Of a stretch of 64,000 nt of DNA, positions 18,964 through 31,739 are shown in pieces (position 1 is the stretch's first letter; every line of letters starts with the position of its first letter). This DNA comes from Pempheris klunzingeri (taxonomy: Eukaryota > Chordata > Actinopteri > Acropomatiformes > Pempheridae): assembly GCF_042242105.1 (NCBI RefSeq), contig NC_092019.1, forward strand, positions 5,050,328 to 5,114,327, given 5' to 3'. The position numbers and the translations under genes are program-made. The notes under the pieces were generated by a model. It was not told the DNA's origin. It did not search any database and saw only the letters and a program-made list of their open reading frames with translations.

Positions 18964-21900
18964 ATGATGATGATGATGATGTCCCCGTGGGACCGCTGGT
19001 ACTCCACGAGCTGCTGCCTGTGCTGCCATGTCCGCACAGGAACCATCATCCTGGGGGTCTGGTACATGGTGAGCACCGCTGCACTCACTGCACCCACGGA
19101 GAAACACGGCATCAGGCTGCCTGCAGGCTCTGATGATGATGATGATGATGATGATCACAGCCTTTATTATTAGGAAAGGATTTAATTCCTCTCTTATGTA
19201 GAAACACATCTCAGCAAACTTAAGAAAATATAATTTTGTTGTTATAAGTGATGAGTGTAGGCATTTAAAGAGGGTCTGTGTGTAAAATCATTTATTTTAT
19301 ATTCAAGAATTCAGATGAAGATAACTAAAGGAAGCATTCCACAACATAGAAACACACACACTTTGATATATGTTACCCTGAATGCATCACTCTGTTAGTT
19401 GAAGTCAGTGTGCAGGAGGAGGTTAACCAAACCAAACACCACACGTGGAAAAATCCTCTCTCCGCTCCCCATGAATAAATTAGCACTTGTCCTCTTCAGG
19501 TAGCAGGTTTTTGTGTCTGGCTGCCTATTGACTGCGGAGAATTTTCCATTACATTCACCTGATCAATGGGGATGTATGAGTCATCTGCATAATGAGGTGC
19601 GCCGGGCAGACCAAAACAAAGGCCTGTGTATGTGCCTGGACTTACAGCCTTCACTGTGGGCATGTATTTCCAGGTTTGATATGTAAAGAGTACGTCTGGG
19701 CTTCCTCTTGTTACCATACAGCTCATGAGCACTGATAAATCTTCACTGTCTTCTGCACATGCTGGCCTCCACTTGTCTGTCCATATTGTTTTCCTTATCT
19801 GCCCATATGTCCTCTTCCCCCTAAGCTCATCAATGCCGTGGTGTTACTCATCCTGCTCACAGCGCTCAGTGATCCTGAGCAGTACCACCTGACCAGCGCT
19901 GAGTTGGCCAACGACCTGGATGTCATGGATGACGCCAGTAAGTAGCCCAGAGGGCCGGCACTTTACAGTACATGTCCCCCGAGCGGCATCATGATATCAG
20001 CAATAGAAAAGAGTTCTTGCTTTTGTTGCTCATGATTATATTTATTCAGGTGTACAGCAGCTTGTGTCCATTGGTCCGTTGGTGAAAAGGGTAAAAATGT
20101 TACATGTCACCATGTAACTTCCTCAGTTACATCAAAACAACATATTTTTGCATTGCAAGTTTTCTAAAATTTCATATTTAAATTATGCAAGATTGCAATA
20201 TGGCGTTTATTATGCACTAATTTGCATGCATTTCCAGACGGGATATCTGAACACTGGATTAAACCGAGGTTCAAAGTTTATATTTAATGTTGTTGACATA
20301 TTAGAGCAGAGGGTTTTTGCACTGAATTGACTGAAACTCCATAAATCAGAAGATACTGCCAACATAAAAAGAAAATGTCGCCATGTTTTGAGGAATAAAA
20401 AGTTGTATAAATCAGGCTATGAATGATAAATGAACAAACCCCTCTGTGAAAACCTTCATCGTAAAGATAAGAATAAAAGTAGGAGGTTTTGTGTGTGTGA
20501 GTGTTACTGAGGTGGAGATTTTTGTCTTGGCGTCTTTAAAGAAAAATCTATGGATGCAAGTAGACAAAGTAATAAAATAACATCTAAATGTATATTTTTG
20601 ATGTTTTATTTCCACTAGACTGAAAGAGGGAAACAAAACAGCCCAAAATCTCAAACCTGACCAGTGCATGAACACGACGCTCTTACCTGTAGTGACTGTG
20701 ACGGATGACTTAATGTCTGCTTGTGGGTTAATGGGCTCAGTAGGGTTGCCAGCTGACTAATAGAATGATTTATTGTGTTACCAGAGGGACCGCACACGTT
20801 TGTCTAGACAACGGTCAGCACTTCTCTTTAAATCAAACACCCAAAGCCACAGACACGCCGGCCTGATGTCTAATGTCCATCTGTGCGGAGCATTTGAAAA
20901 GCCTTCTTAACAGAGCAGGTGTCTGCTGGAACAGTCTGACTAAAGGTGTGGGCCGCAGCACACCATGCTGGTAGCCTCTGATTGGGACGGACTGTATTGT
21001 CCCAGTTCCACAGGATTAGGGTGTCCCATGATCCACCACTGCAGGCCGCACCAGCTGCTGCCACCCCTGCATCAAGATAGATAGAGAGATAGAGTCAATA
21101 TATAAACAATACAATGTCCATGTCGCTTATAATTTATATTTAAATGTATAATTTATTTATAATTGTAATCATCTAAAGACATTATAGATGTGTTTTCAGC
21201 CAAATAAGCCAGACAGACAGACAGACAGACAATGGCAGCAACTATCTGGACAATATAGTGGAGCTTTTAGCAGCTAAAGAGTAAAATGTTTCTGCAAGAA
21301 GTCAGTGGAAAGTGAATATTGGACTTTTATTCACTCAAGTGGTCCAACACATGACTCCAAATGAAAGCTAATGTAGCTCTGCTGCATGTATAATATATAT
21401 ATGTAGTAATATTAGGCAACTTTTTGCTAATAAATTGACCACATTGAACCAAAAAACTCATTGCAGGTTTGAAACTATCAGCTTTTATGTGACTTTTAAG
21501 GCCTGGTTCCTCTATGGGTGGTGTTTTTGCTCGTTCCGTTTCATTTGGCATTTGATTCTCCAAAAATCTGTTTCTGCCCTTTTTTGACATTCAGCTAAAT
21601 TCGACTCTGAGGAAGCAGCATGTTGCCTCTCACAAGTCCTTTTATGTCACTCATCCTGTGACTCAGAGCTGCAAAATGTTCATTTATCAGTTTATTATAG
21701 CTTCACACAGCATTTCAGTGGGTCACAGTGCAGAGAAATATTCTTCCATTGAATTGACTATTTTTCCCGGTGTTATTGTGGCTTTGCCTGACGTGGTCCT
21801 TATGCAACAGAGTGATTAGTCCTGTTATGGTGAGTTGATATGAGGTCAGGCTGGCATGCGGCAGATGACAAAGTGGAGGTTAATTCCTCCTTTGGTTGAC

Positions 21901-24900
21901 AGATGCAGCTCATCATTTATCTTCCGTACAGAATTAGTTTTCAGCCGACATGATGTTGTAAATATTGTATTTGGAATTGATTGTGTCTCGACCGTAAAGT
22001 GACTGTACACTGATGTTTAACTACACCTCTCTCTCTCTCTCTCTCTCTCTGCTTCAGACATGTGCATCGCCTCAGCGATCTCTCTGCTGATGATACTTAT
22101 ATGTGGGATGGCAACATATGGGGCGTACAAGGTAAACTAATGATTCCTCAGATTTGGTCTTTTGCTGTTAGCAGGTTTCATACAAAGTCCTGAAAGTTTG
22201 GAAAATGCTTCATTCAACAGTTGTGTTTTTCAAGGTGAGGAATCTGAATCTGAATCTACTGCTAGATGTTTCAACATAATCTGGTGTTTCATCTACACCC
22301 ATGTAAACCATTTGTCGTATTTGTTTGTCTCCTGTCGTGATAATAATCACGATCAAAACAATCAAAGTAAATATGAACAGCTGGTAAAATAAGCAAAGCG
22401 ACAATATACATTGATTGATATAAAGGCATTTGCTTTATAGTAACAATTAAGATGTGACAGTAAAGGCTTTGAGAGTCTGAACAGTATTGGCTTAGGTGCC
22501 TTGAAACACTTATTGTGTCGGTCAGATCTCGTTTATTTCTGTAGCATAAATGCTTTTCAAACTGTTTTAATAAAAAGCCTTAATGTTGCCGGTCTACTGC
22601 CGTACTCTCTCACACCAGATCTATTTTTGTTGTCTCTGAAAATATGACAAATCCAAATAACCAGCCCTCCTGTTTTATTATCTTGAACACTCTGTAATCT
22701 CCCTGCGACCCAGTTCCAGCTCACATTTCTGTCCACAGTGTTGGTTCAAGAGCTCAGCTTGATTCTCTGCTCTCAGATAAATATATCAGCCCACCCCTAA
22801 AATAAAACTAAAATGTATATCTCTGTTTCAGCTGCGTGCCGCCTGGATCATCCCGTTTTTCTGCTACCAAATATTTGACTTTGCTCTCAACACTCTGGTC
22901 GCTGTCAGCATTGTGGTTTACCCCAACACGATACAGGATTACCTGCAGCAACTGGTAAGAAAGTCTGAATGTTTTCCTCTTAAATGTGAATTCACTGACA
23001 TCTAACAGCAGGATATCTTTTATTCTTCATTCTCAAAGGCTTTTTGAAGCATTTGACTTGTCATTGATCATTTCACATGTCAGTATTGATCGACTGGTGC
23101 CCCTTTATCTTCAGCTGAACTCTCTGTTTATGTTTTTCTGGCTCCCGTGCAGCCTGATAACTTCCCCTACAAAGAGGAGATCGCTGCTCTCAGTAATGTG
23201 TGCTTGGTCCTCATTGTGCTGCTGTTCATCGGCTGTATTCTCGGCTTCAAGGTAACGCACCTTCATTTACATACTTTCTCCGTACGTTTAGCAGGACTTA
23301 TAATTCTCCTATAATTCTTTAGCAGCCGGCTTTTATTTGCAGCACAACACGTTTTACAGAAACAGAAAAGATGTATTATGCAATCTGCAATTCTGTCCAG
23401 ATGTGGCTTTATGATGACTTAAGTGGGGTGGAAATAGATTAGATAGTAGTGTACACCCCAAGTATGAAAAAAATGAGGGCCTCGTGGGATGTCCTGTTAA
23501 ATTATCACAGGAGGTTTTTCACAGAGTCACAGCAGATGGTCTCCAATAGGCCTTTTGCATGACAGACAAGTTACAAGCAATGGTGGGTAGAGTAAAGAAA
23601 AAATATTCAAGTACTCAAATAACGTTTTATTGGCTCAAATAGAAGTAAGAGTAAGAGTGAAAAGGTGTCTTGTAAGAAAGTTACTTGTGAGTAACTCCAT
23701 TAGATGCAATTTATTACATCAGTGTTGGCCAATAACATCAACAGGTGCTCTACAGGTGGGCGACAAATGTGACAAATGTGGAGTGCACGTTAATTGTCAT
23801 TAAAGTGCTGTACAGTCAGACATATGACAAAGTACATGCTGTTAACACTTTTTAATCTCTCAAAACAAAAAAAGAAAAAGTATTTACACACACCTTATGC
23901 CTTAAATGTATCAGTATAAGAAGCCAAATGTCACTGAGTAGAATGTCACATGTATTTTATTGTAAATACACTTGAGTGTCAAAAGTACATGTAATAGAGT
24001 ACATTTAACAAGTGACTACCCACCACAGGTAAAGTTAAGAAGTAAAGTTAGAATACTAGGACCCTGAGACCGAAAGCTAAAGCTAAATCGAATTCAGACG
24101 TGATTCGATTTCTTATTTGCACCTGTGCTTTTCCCTCTGTAACAGGTCAAAATGTCTGGCTGATGAAATAATGTTGTTGGCGTTAATGTTGTTCCCACAT
24201 GGATGTAGAGACTTAAAATCATAGAGACAAATTACTTGTCAATCACTTGTATTTTTTTTAGCCATGTGGCACAACTCTAGGGATGATAATCCACCTGGAC
24301 TGCCCTGGCATTTGGTGCAGACATTCATGGTGCCCAGAAGATGAATCCTAATGACTTTGTTTGTGTAACAAGTTAAAGTTTTTACTTAACGAGTGAAATA
24401 TCTTCACGTCTGCTAAATGGACATTCTTGATACCCAGAAGATAAATTTCATCATCAGGTCAAAATTTAAATTTGTCCAATAATGACCAAACACTTACGAA
24501 CCTGAAGGGGAATGTCATTAGTTTGTCAGTCAGACTCAGCTCTACTATTATGTTAAGCGTTAATTAGCAAATGTTGATGCTGTTAGCATTTAGCTCAAAG
24601 CACCACTGTGTTTAAGTGCTGTTTTTCTGTAATAACCAAATATTATTTATGAAATTATAAGACAAGCTGATAGGTTTAGTAGCAGTGGGTAATGCCGTGG
24701 CTCGGTCTGTCAGAGATGAGGTATCCCCATGTAGCACCCTCAGAATCTGTAATTGGATCAGCAGTTGTGTGAAGTTATTTCTGACTGATGGAATAATTTG
24801 TTTTGCACAATCCACATCATTATCACACTGCCAGCATCATTTGCAGTGGACTGGCAGAATAAATTGAGTGATCTCCGTTGCTGCAAATGGATCTCTGCAG

Positions 24901-27900
24901 ATCCCCTCCTGTGAGCGCTGTTAAAATAACCCTCAGTAGTTGTCAGAGCATTACACTGGCTTCTTAATTGGGTTATTATAGAGGTTAGAGAGCTCAGGCT
25001 GGCTTTGGTTTGTGCTAGCGGATGGCTGCAGCAGATGGTGTTGTGTTTGGCCGGGGAGTGCCAGTAGCCTGCTGAGAGCCAGATGATTCCTGGATGACAG
25101 AGAACAACAGAAACTAGTTTTCGCTGCTTTAAAGTGATGTACAACCATCAGATAGAGTCTGCAAACAGAGTCTGAATTCAACAAGTGACTGAATGGTCAG
25201 TTGTGTGTATTATTTAACACTTGATGTAATGATTTTATCCATTTATCAGACAAGACATAAGCATAAGTCATCACTGCAGGGTGCAGACATTTACAGGCAG
25301 GTCAGGAATACTGGAAAGAAACAAAAATCCTTGATCACCTGTAGCGGTATGAGTTCCTAGTTCCAGGTAAACTCACACAGTGTATTAATGGGATCCAGGT
25401 TTTAGGTTTGTGAAATCTCTTAATGGATATGTTATCACTATGCGATCTTTGTGCAGGAAATACGTGACAGACACGTTGTACTTACAGCTTCTGTGGGGAT
25501 GAGATGATCTATGTATATTTAGGTTTTCTTGAAACTATTATCCTGCAAACTTGAAATCAAGCCCAAGTCGTGTTTCTGCTTTTGCTTAATAATAGATGAT
25601 CTTGGCTAATCTGTGTTTTTGTTCTCTCTCTCCCTGATATCAGGCCTACCTGATAGCATGTGTGTGGAACTGCTACAGATATGTGAGCGGCCGGGGTGCT
25701 TCTGAAATCCTGCTGTATGTCACGACCAATGACACCACGGTAAGTCACCTCCGATGATCTGTATTCTACCATAACACCCATAAACATCAGGTTTAAAAGG
25801 TAAGGCTCCGTGTGGGATCCTGTATTTTTGTCATTCCTGTTAAGAGGAGAGGAGAGTAACATGAAGTTAGACGAGGAATACGACAACATCTGGCCAAAAT
25901 AACAAACAAACCTCCCTTAAGTGAAAAAAGAAGTCATAAAACTAACTCAACTGCAAAAGGTTACAAGTCTGAGCCTAACTTCCTGTCAACACAGTAGAAA
26001 ACAAGATGAAGGGAATGCAAATGGAACAAAAGGTTTTGGTGAGAGACATTCAAAAACAATGAACAATAACTTAAAGTAATTTGTAGATTAAGTGACATCC
26101 AAAAATGTAAGATATTCCTTTAAGATAAGATATCCCTTTATTAGTCCCATGACGGGGACATTTACAGGCAATGCAAGCGGCCAACAGGTCTAATAAATAA
26201 CTTACAATGACATCATATCAATACGGCTTCATTGGTTCCCAGGGGGAAAACAATGAAACGCTTTTGCAAGATGTTTTCTCGTTGTGATCAGTTGTGCTCT
26301 GAATGCTTCAAAAGGCTTCATTTGCAGGGGAGAATGCTCCTGGACTCCCTTATCTGATTTTTGTTTCATATCTTGTCACTGTTTTCACTATTCTAGAGTC
26401 TGCAGATCTGGGATTCACCTATGGGGGGGTGTAGCACCGTGAAAAAGTGTGTTAGTTTGTCTCTGAATGCTAAAGATGATACTACAGAACATACAAAAAC
26501 ATACAGATTCAAATCTATAGATTATATATAGATTCAAAAGGCTCAGTGTTTTTCACAGCGGTGAGTAACGACTGTGCTCATCTGGGACTATTTTCAACGT
26601 TCTGACACATTTAATGTGGGTACGGCAGCAGAACAGTGTATGTGGGACAGAGAGCGCAGCAGTGTGGCTCCCTGGAGATTTAAAGTTTCAGACAGTGGAG
26701 CTCTAGGCAACTGAACAATAAGGTGTATCAGGCCTCGATCACACAGGCATCACTTGTTAGTAGTATCAAATGTTGTCGTGTTGCTCTTTTCATGGGATTT
26801 GTTAAATAATAGACTAACAGACTGTTTAACAGAGGATAGAGCAGAACATCGACGCTGGACTGAGTTTATACTCTGTTCAGCTGTTCAGTTTTCTGGAAAG
26901 TTGCACTACAAAACCAGTAGGAACACGTTTTTTCTTCCTGTCGGACCACCTGTGTTATTGTTAATCACATTTTCCAAGCTGTTTCAAAGCTCCACAAGCG
27001 CCTGAGCGCTCTCACCTCAACACTCACACCACAGACATTCCTCAGGCCTGCTTTTCTCAGCGTTAATTGTTAGAGAAACGGGGGGGGAAAAGGGAAAACA
27101 CATTAAACCGTATGACTATAAATCCAAAATTGATTTACATGTCAGCAGATATTAATGAAACGTAGAAGTGAAGTGGAGTCCATGAGCGAGAAAAAGATCA
27201 TCACTGTGCATGTGTGCAATATGTTACCTAATTTATGTTCCATCAAACGATCCTTTATGTCTGTATTGTCATCCAAAGATGCAACATAAATAATTTCTGA
27301 TCTTGCTTTGCTGCTTTCTTCTACATCCAAAGGCAACAAAACATCTCCTGTGGAAAAATGATTTGCCTCATTCAATCCAGACCACAAGTCACATTTTCAT
27401 CGTCGGTGTAGGTTTCCTCTGCTCAGGCCCGTCTGGCAACTGTAAAGCCGTCATGTTAAAGGGAGGAAGGAAGTATAAATTTGGGCTGTCGCAGTAGGTA
27501 GTTTCACACACGCTAGCAGAGATGAAGGAACAGACTTGGACGGAGAGATGAGGCTCCATGCTGGCAAAGCCATCATGACAGCAGCTGAGGCACAGTAGTA
27601 GTACAGTAAGTGCGCTCTGCCGGTGTGTTTCAGGGTCTCCTGTCGGTGTCTTGTTGCCCTGGTCCTGGACCACTGCAACAATGCTACCCACACACTTATT
27701 AAACCTGCTGATACTTTAACAGAACGGAGGAGAAAAAAGGGGCCTGTAGAAACACTAGTGTTCTGTTTTGGCCATCACAAAAAGCAAAACAGTTGAGCCG
27801 TGAGAAAATGTATGTGTTCAGTATGAACCCATAAAGAGCTGTCAATAGCTGACTCCATCTCTGACCTTGCAGTATGTTTGGTTTCACACGTATTTTGAGA

Positions 27901-29842
27901 AACTTGTGCTCCTCAGTCTGCAGATTAAAACTCCTCTGAGTGTAACATTCCTCACGATTTAAAACAGTCTGCTACATTCGGCAGTTTTACACACCGTTTG
28001 GCTTTATGCGATGGTGGGTTTTAAAGAAAGGAAACATCCACAGGACCCTGATGGGTAAAACACCTGAGCTGTAAAGAGAGAAGCAGGAGGCGCCTGTCCA
28101 GCTCGGTGACATCATTAGTGAAAAGTGCCAGAAAAACAGCAGCCTGCCCCTTTACTTCCTAACATCAGCCTCACCTCTGCAGCAATGCTTTTTCGATCAG
28201 AGCCAGAGATATTCAATTAGAGCCCCCCCACAGACCACAGGCAGGTTTGTGGCCTTTGGTTAGCAGCTTGCATGGCTCCACATCAGTTATACAGTGGAAA
28301 CGTCAAAGGTCGGCTAACGTGTTCCATATGGGCTGAACTCCCGGACACACAGAAGAGTCCCTCACACCCACACAGCCAGGTGCTTTATTTGGTAATAAAT
28401 GAGCAACATTAAGTAACCTTTCAAATGCCTCATCGAACAAAATGAGCCTGATTTCCCTTAATGGGGTTGATATGGGTGATGGCTTTCTGTCTTCAGATTA
28501 AACAGTCATGTGAATGTTTCTGTTCTGGCCAAGCACACAGGAGCAGTTTATGGTGACAAACGGTCGTCTGTGAATGAAATGACACTGTGACACAGACAAT
28601 GTCACCAGCAGATTTAAGAGCTAAAAGAGCTTGTGCTGAAATACTGAGGCTAAAGCTACATGTCGTCACCAGTTAATGATCTAAAGATGGCATTGATGTA
28701 AAGGTGCAGCATTGTTTAGGAATGCAAGTTAGAGCTAGTTAGCCTTACTACAGGGGATTATAGATAAAAATGTAATTGAAATGCAACGTAACCCTTAGAC
28801 AGTTAGGATGTTTAGAACACTAAATTATACTTGGACAAGCAAAACTTTAATGTTTTTCAAACAGCATAAACATTAGTTTTAATCTTACAAGTAAAATTTG
28901 AGGGTGAGAGATGATTGATAATACCTATAGTACAGTTAGCCAGCTAACGATATGCCCATTGCCTGTGGAAATGATGCTAGGTTGCTACTATAGGTTTTAA
29001 AAAAGGCGATAACACCTCCTTCAAAACTCTTTACATACAGAATATCTCTCTTATTACTCAAACTGTGGTGAAATCCAGTCATGACAGGCCTGCCCTGCTT
29101 TCCCAGCATCAGCTTTAGAAGTGAAGGAAGAACAATGATGTGTTGTTATTACAATATTTCAAACGGCTGTATATCACAGCAAGGCTGAGAAAAGTGGTGA
29201 GATGTACAAACTGCTGAATGACTGAATTTTCCACAGACTCATTTCTGCTTTGGGGGGCGTAAACCTGGAGGGAAACATCAGAGAGAGTTCAAAAACATGC
29301 AGATGGACAGCTAGCAGCCAAAAGGAGCAGCAGTCACCACTTAGCCTACTTTTACTTTCAGAGTGAAGGATGAGTGATAGAAGATAAATGAACAAATCTG
29401 CCCTCTCTAGTTAGACCATCTGTGATTTAAAACTAAATCTGGATGCCGACACCTCCTTTTGTTTGTCCACATGGCAGAGTGTCCTAAATCTTTCATTGCC
29501 CTCATTACTCATACACTATGTACTACATTTCCTTTTTGTTTTGAATCCAGTTGTTCACTGCTTGGCTACAGCCTCTGCAGACTGTTTTTACAGTTTAATT
29601 TCCTCTGTTTGGACTTATAAATGTCTAATATTATGCAACGTTCACTGAAACAGGCTCAGACATTAACAGACTTATCATCATTTTGCACTTTCTTGCACTA
29701 GCTCAACACTAGTGATTTTGAATCTTACCTGTTTTTCCTCCTCTTCCCTCGTCATCTCCAGGTGCTGCTGCCTCCGTATGACGACAGCGTCAGCGTCCCT
29801 CCCAAGCAGGCCCCGCCACCTTACACCACCGCTACAGCATGA
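18964..29842 (+). CDS. laptm4b: Lysosomal-associated transmembrane protein 4B, complete
   Basis: Four-pass late endosome/lysosome membrane protein. Exons: 18964-19068, 19826-19937, 22058-22131, 22832-22954, 23153-23251, 25644-25739, 29762-29842. Total 690 nt, 229 aa, phases consistent. The N-terminus has the Cys-rich [12 protein letters not shown] block. Membrane segments lie at about residues 25-50, 74-94, 100-120 and 150-175. The luminal NDLDVMDD segment and the ACVWNCYRY segment after the last helix are characteristic. The cytosolic tail carries two PY motifs, LPPY (206-209) and PPPY (221-224), the NEDD4-type ligase docking sites known in this family. The start is unusual: six consecutive ATG codons (18964-18981), and the first was chosen. 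Human is 226 aa for the short form. LAPTM4A was considered, but the sequence and MTDH/MATN2 neighbours fit 4B. Confidence 0.94.
19131..19155. repeat. (TGA)n microsatellite
   Basis: About eight TGA/ATG units in LAPTM4B intron 1, 150 bp after a second ATG run that forms the start codon cluster (18964-18981). Confidence 0.85.
21211..21231. repeat. (GACA)n microsatellite
   Basis: Five AGAC units in LAPTM4B intron 2. A degenerate GATA/GAGA tract lies just upstream at about 21077-21096. Confidence 0.85.
21246..21335. repeat. Interspersed repeat fragment (family shared with 35463-35560)
   Basis: Shares ATAGTGGAGC(A/T)TTTA(A/G)CAGCT, then AAGAG and GTGAATATTGGA in the same order and spacing class with a fragment in a MATN2 intron. 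It is a dispersed family of unknown type. Confidence 0.55.
22027..22050 (+). repeat. (CT)n tract forming the polypyrimidine run of LAPTM4B exon 3
   Basis: About twelve CT units immediately before the GCTTCAG acceptor at 22051-22057. The simple repeat doubles as the splicing pyrimidine tract. Confidence 0.85.
23581..24025. mobile_element. MITE-like element with 10-bp perfect inverted termini
   Basis: Begins TGGTGGGTAG and ends CTACCCACCA, a perfect 10-bp inverted repeat 445 bp apart in a LAPTM4B intron. Inside are AAGTACTCAAAT, ACTTGTGAGTAACT and AAAGTACATGTAAT blocks typical of a fish element family also seen at 53963-54572. There is no coding frame. The target-site duplication is unclear. 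Confidence 0.5.
24270..24625. repeat. Degenerate interspersed repeat in LAPTM4B intron 5
   Basis: Contains CAGAAGATGAATCCTAATGA, CTGAAGGGGAATGTCATTAG and TAATTAGCAAATGTTGATGC, an ordered set of blocks I recognise from a widespread teleost repeat. No terminal repeats found; borders approximate. Confidence 0.45.
25740..29761 (+). other. laptm4b: Large LAPTM4B intron 6
   Basis: Four-kb intron before the tail exon. A fragment at about 26122-26195 (AGATAAGATATCCCTTTATT, then AGTCCCATGACGGGGACATT) resembles a very common teleost repeat. The rest is unassigned, with no exon-like frame or RNA gene recognised. Confidence 0.5.
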
Positions 29843-31015
29843 AATATTCCCAGAATCCTGCTGACTAGACCCTGCTGTTAATAAAACCCCAGCAAACATT
29901 TATGCACCACACTGCCTCTCCAGTTTACAGTATATTCATGCATATATTGTTGCTACACAGACATTGCAGCACAGCCATGCATGCACTGACATGTACGAAA
30001 GCATTTCACACACACGTACTCATGCACACACCTCTACCAACACCACGACCTCTCGTTCCTTCCTCTTATTTATTCAGGAACTCATATTGATACCGTAACT
30101 CTTCCATGTGTCCATTCTGTCTCTGTTAGTATAAGAGATGATGAGCATTTTTATGCATTTGAACCTGGGTGTAATAAGGAGGGTTTGATACAGGATAGAT
30201 TCTATATATTTTTATTCATTCTATTTGTGCTCTGTATGTACCTGTAATAGTATTTTGTGTGTCCCACTTTTGACAGACATATTTAACTTATGCACAAATG
30301 CAAAGCTGATGATCTTATCGCCCACAGTAATGTCGTCCCACAGTCGTTGCGTGTTTCCTGTTTGTATTGTCTCTGCTCGTGATCAGGGTTGGATTGCCTT
30401 TATTCATAACTTTCTCGCTGAAGGGGTGCCCTTTATAGATCCAAGTGTGAAGTGTCACCTTGACTGGAGTTTTTCCCAAAGAAATGCATCTGCCTGTATT
30501 CCGACATGATCAAAGAGCAACCTAGTGTATATCGAACATATCGTCTTCTTTCACTGTTTTATTCCGATGCAGACAGAGTTGTCCCGTGTTATGAAAATCT
30601 GGAGTGTTGAGCTGTTTTGGTTTTACATTCATAACTTTTAAGTGTAATTGTGTGTTTCTACTGATTGATGAGAAATGTCTTTGGCTGCTATTTATCTATT
30701 GTGACAGCACCGAAGTAGCACTGATCTGGAATCAGTTTGCTCTTTGAAGTTACTGTGAATGAGGTGCTCGAGGGAACCTGGTGCAGTGACTCTAGATCGG
30801 GCCTGTCTACATTCAGGAGCTCAATAAATATGGACCCCACTTGTGTTTTTTCAATTAAGCCAATGGGAGCTTCTGGTCTGTGTAAACACACAAGTCTGTT
30901 CCACCAGATGCAGTTATTGGCAAGCTGCTCCCTGGACACAAAATGTTCTGCAAGGACACAAAAATCAAACCGGAGGGCTGCTGCTGTATGAAAAATAAAG
31001 ATGTGACATTTATTT
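29843..31015 (+). promoter_or_regulatory. laptm4b: LAPTM4B 3' UTR with poly(A) signal
   Basis: About 1.15 kb after the stop codon. AATAAA at 30994-30999 is the best end signal; an earlier AATAAA lies near 30822. No other gene is visible in this stretch. Confidence 0.55.
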
Positions 31016-31739
31016 GTCTATTAAAATCTAATTTCACTGACAGGTGTTTGTGTTTTATTTTCAATGTGAAGTACGAACCTGTGCATGAACTTAAAAGTTA
31101 TTGACAAAGGATTTAAAAAGAAATTTGTTTCTGATTTTATTGACACAGACGCTATATTTAGCCTGAAGGGCAGATGTGCCCCTGGAAAATATAACTAAGA
31201 GGTGACTTTGTATAAAAGTGCTCATTGTGTAGCATTCAGGTACCCCCAGAGTGGTTGGAATTATGATGAGTCTACTTACCAGGTCTTTCCATAAACAGCT
31301 GCTCAAATGAGGATATGGAGAGTTCATCCAAGCATCACTTGTAAAATTACAATACACCTCTTTCACAGTGGCTATGACCTGTTAGACTGCAGGATAATAT
31401 AAATGAACTGTATTTTCTCAGGAGGAAAGACTTAAAACATCTCAAACCTCTGACGGTGCAGCTTTATAAGAGCTTACTCTGTTTTTTTTAATCACTCATT
31501 GCTTTCAACATGTAGAAATAAGAACAGATTATGTTTAAATCATATTTAAGTCTCTGCGCTATGTAAAAAAAAAGAAATTGTATTCCGTTTTTTTTGGTGC
31601 AAAGTCGAATGGGGAACAAAGAAAACAAAAGCTACATGTACTAGAGCAGTAAAGTCCTGGATATGTTAGCAAAAGTATCCTCAGAGTTACTGTTGTATTA
31701 ACACACTGAGCTGAACAGGAGGCGTCTCCATGTGGAGTC
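31016..31739. other. LAPTM4B-MATN2 intergenic stretch
   Basis: AT-rich sequence with short poly-A and poly-T runs near 31565-31600. Nothing is recognised. Confidence 0.5.

Noticed and set aside
18634-19209. 191-codon minus-strand frame opposite LAPTM4B exon 1, with a poly-His tract
   Set aside because: Antisense to the GC-rich first exon; the His run is the reverse of the ATG repeat.
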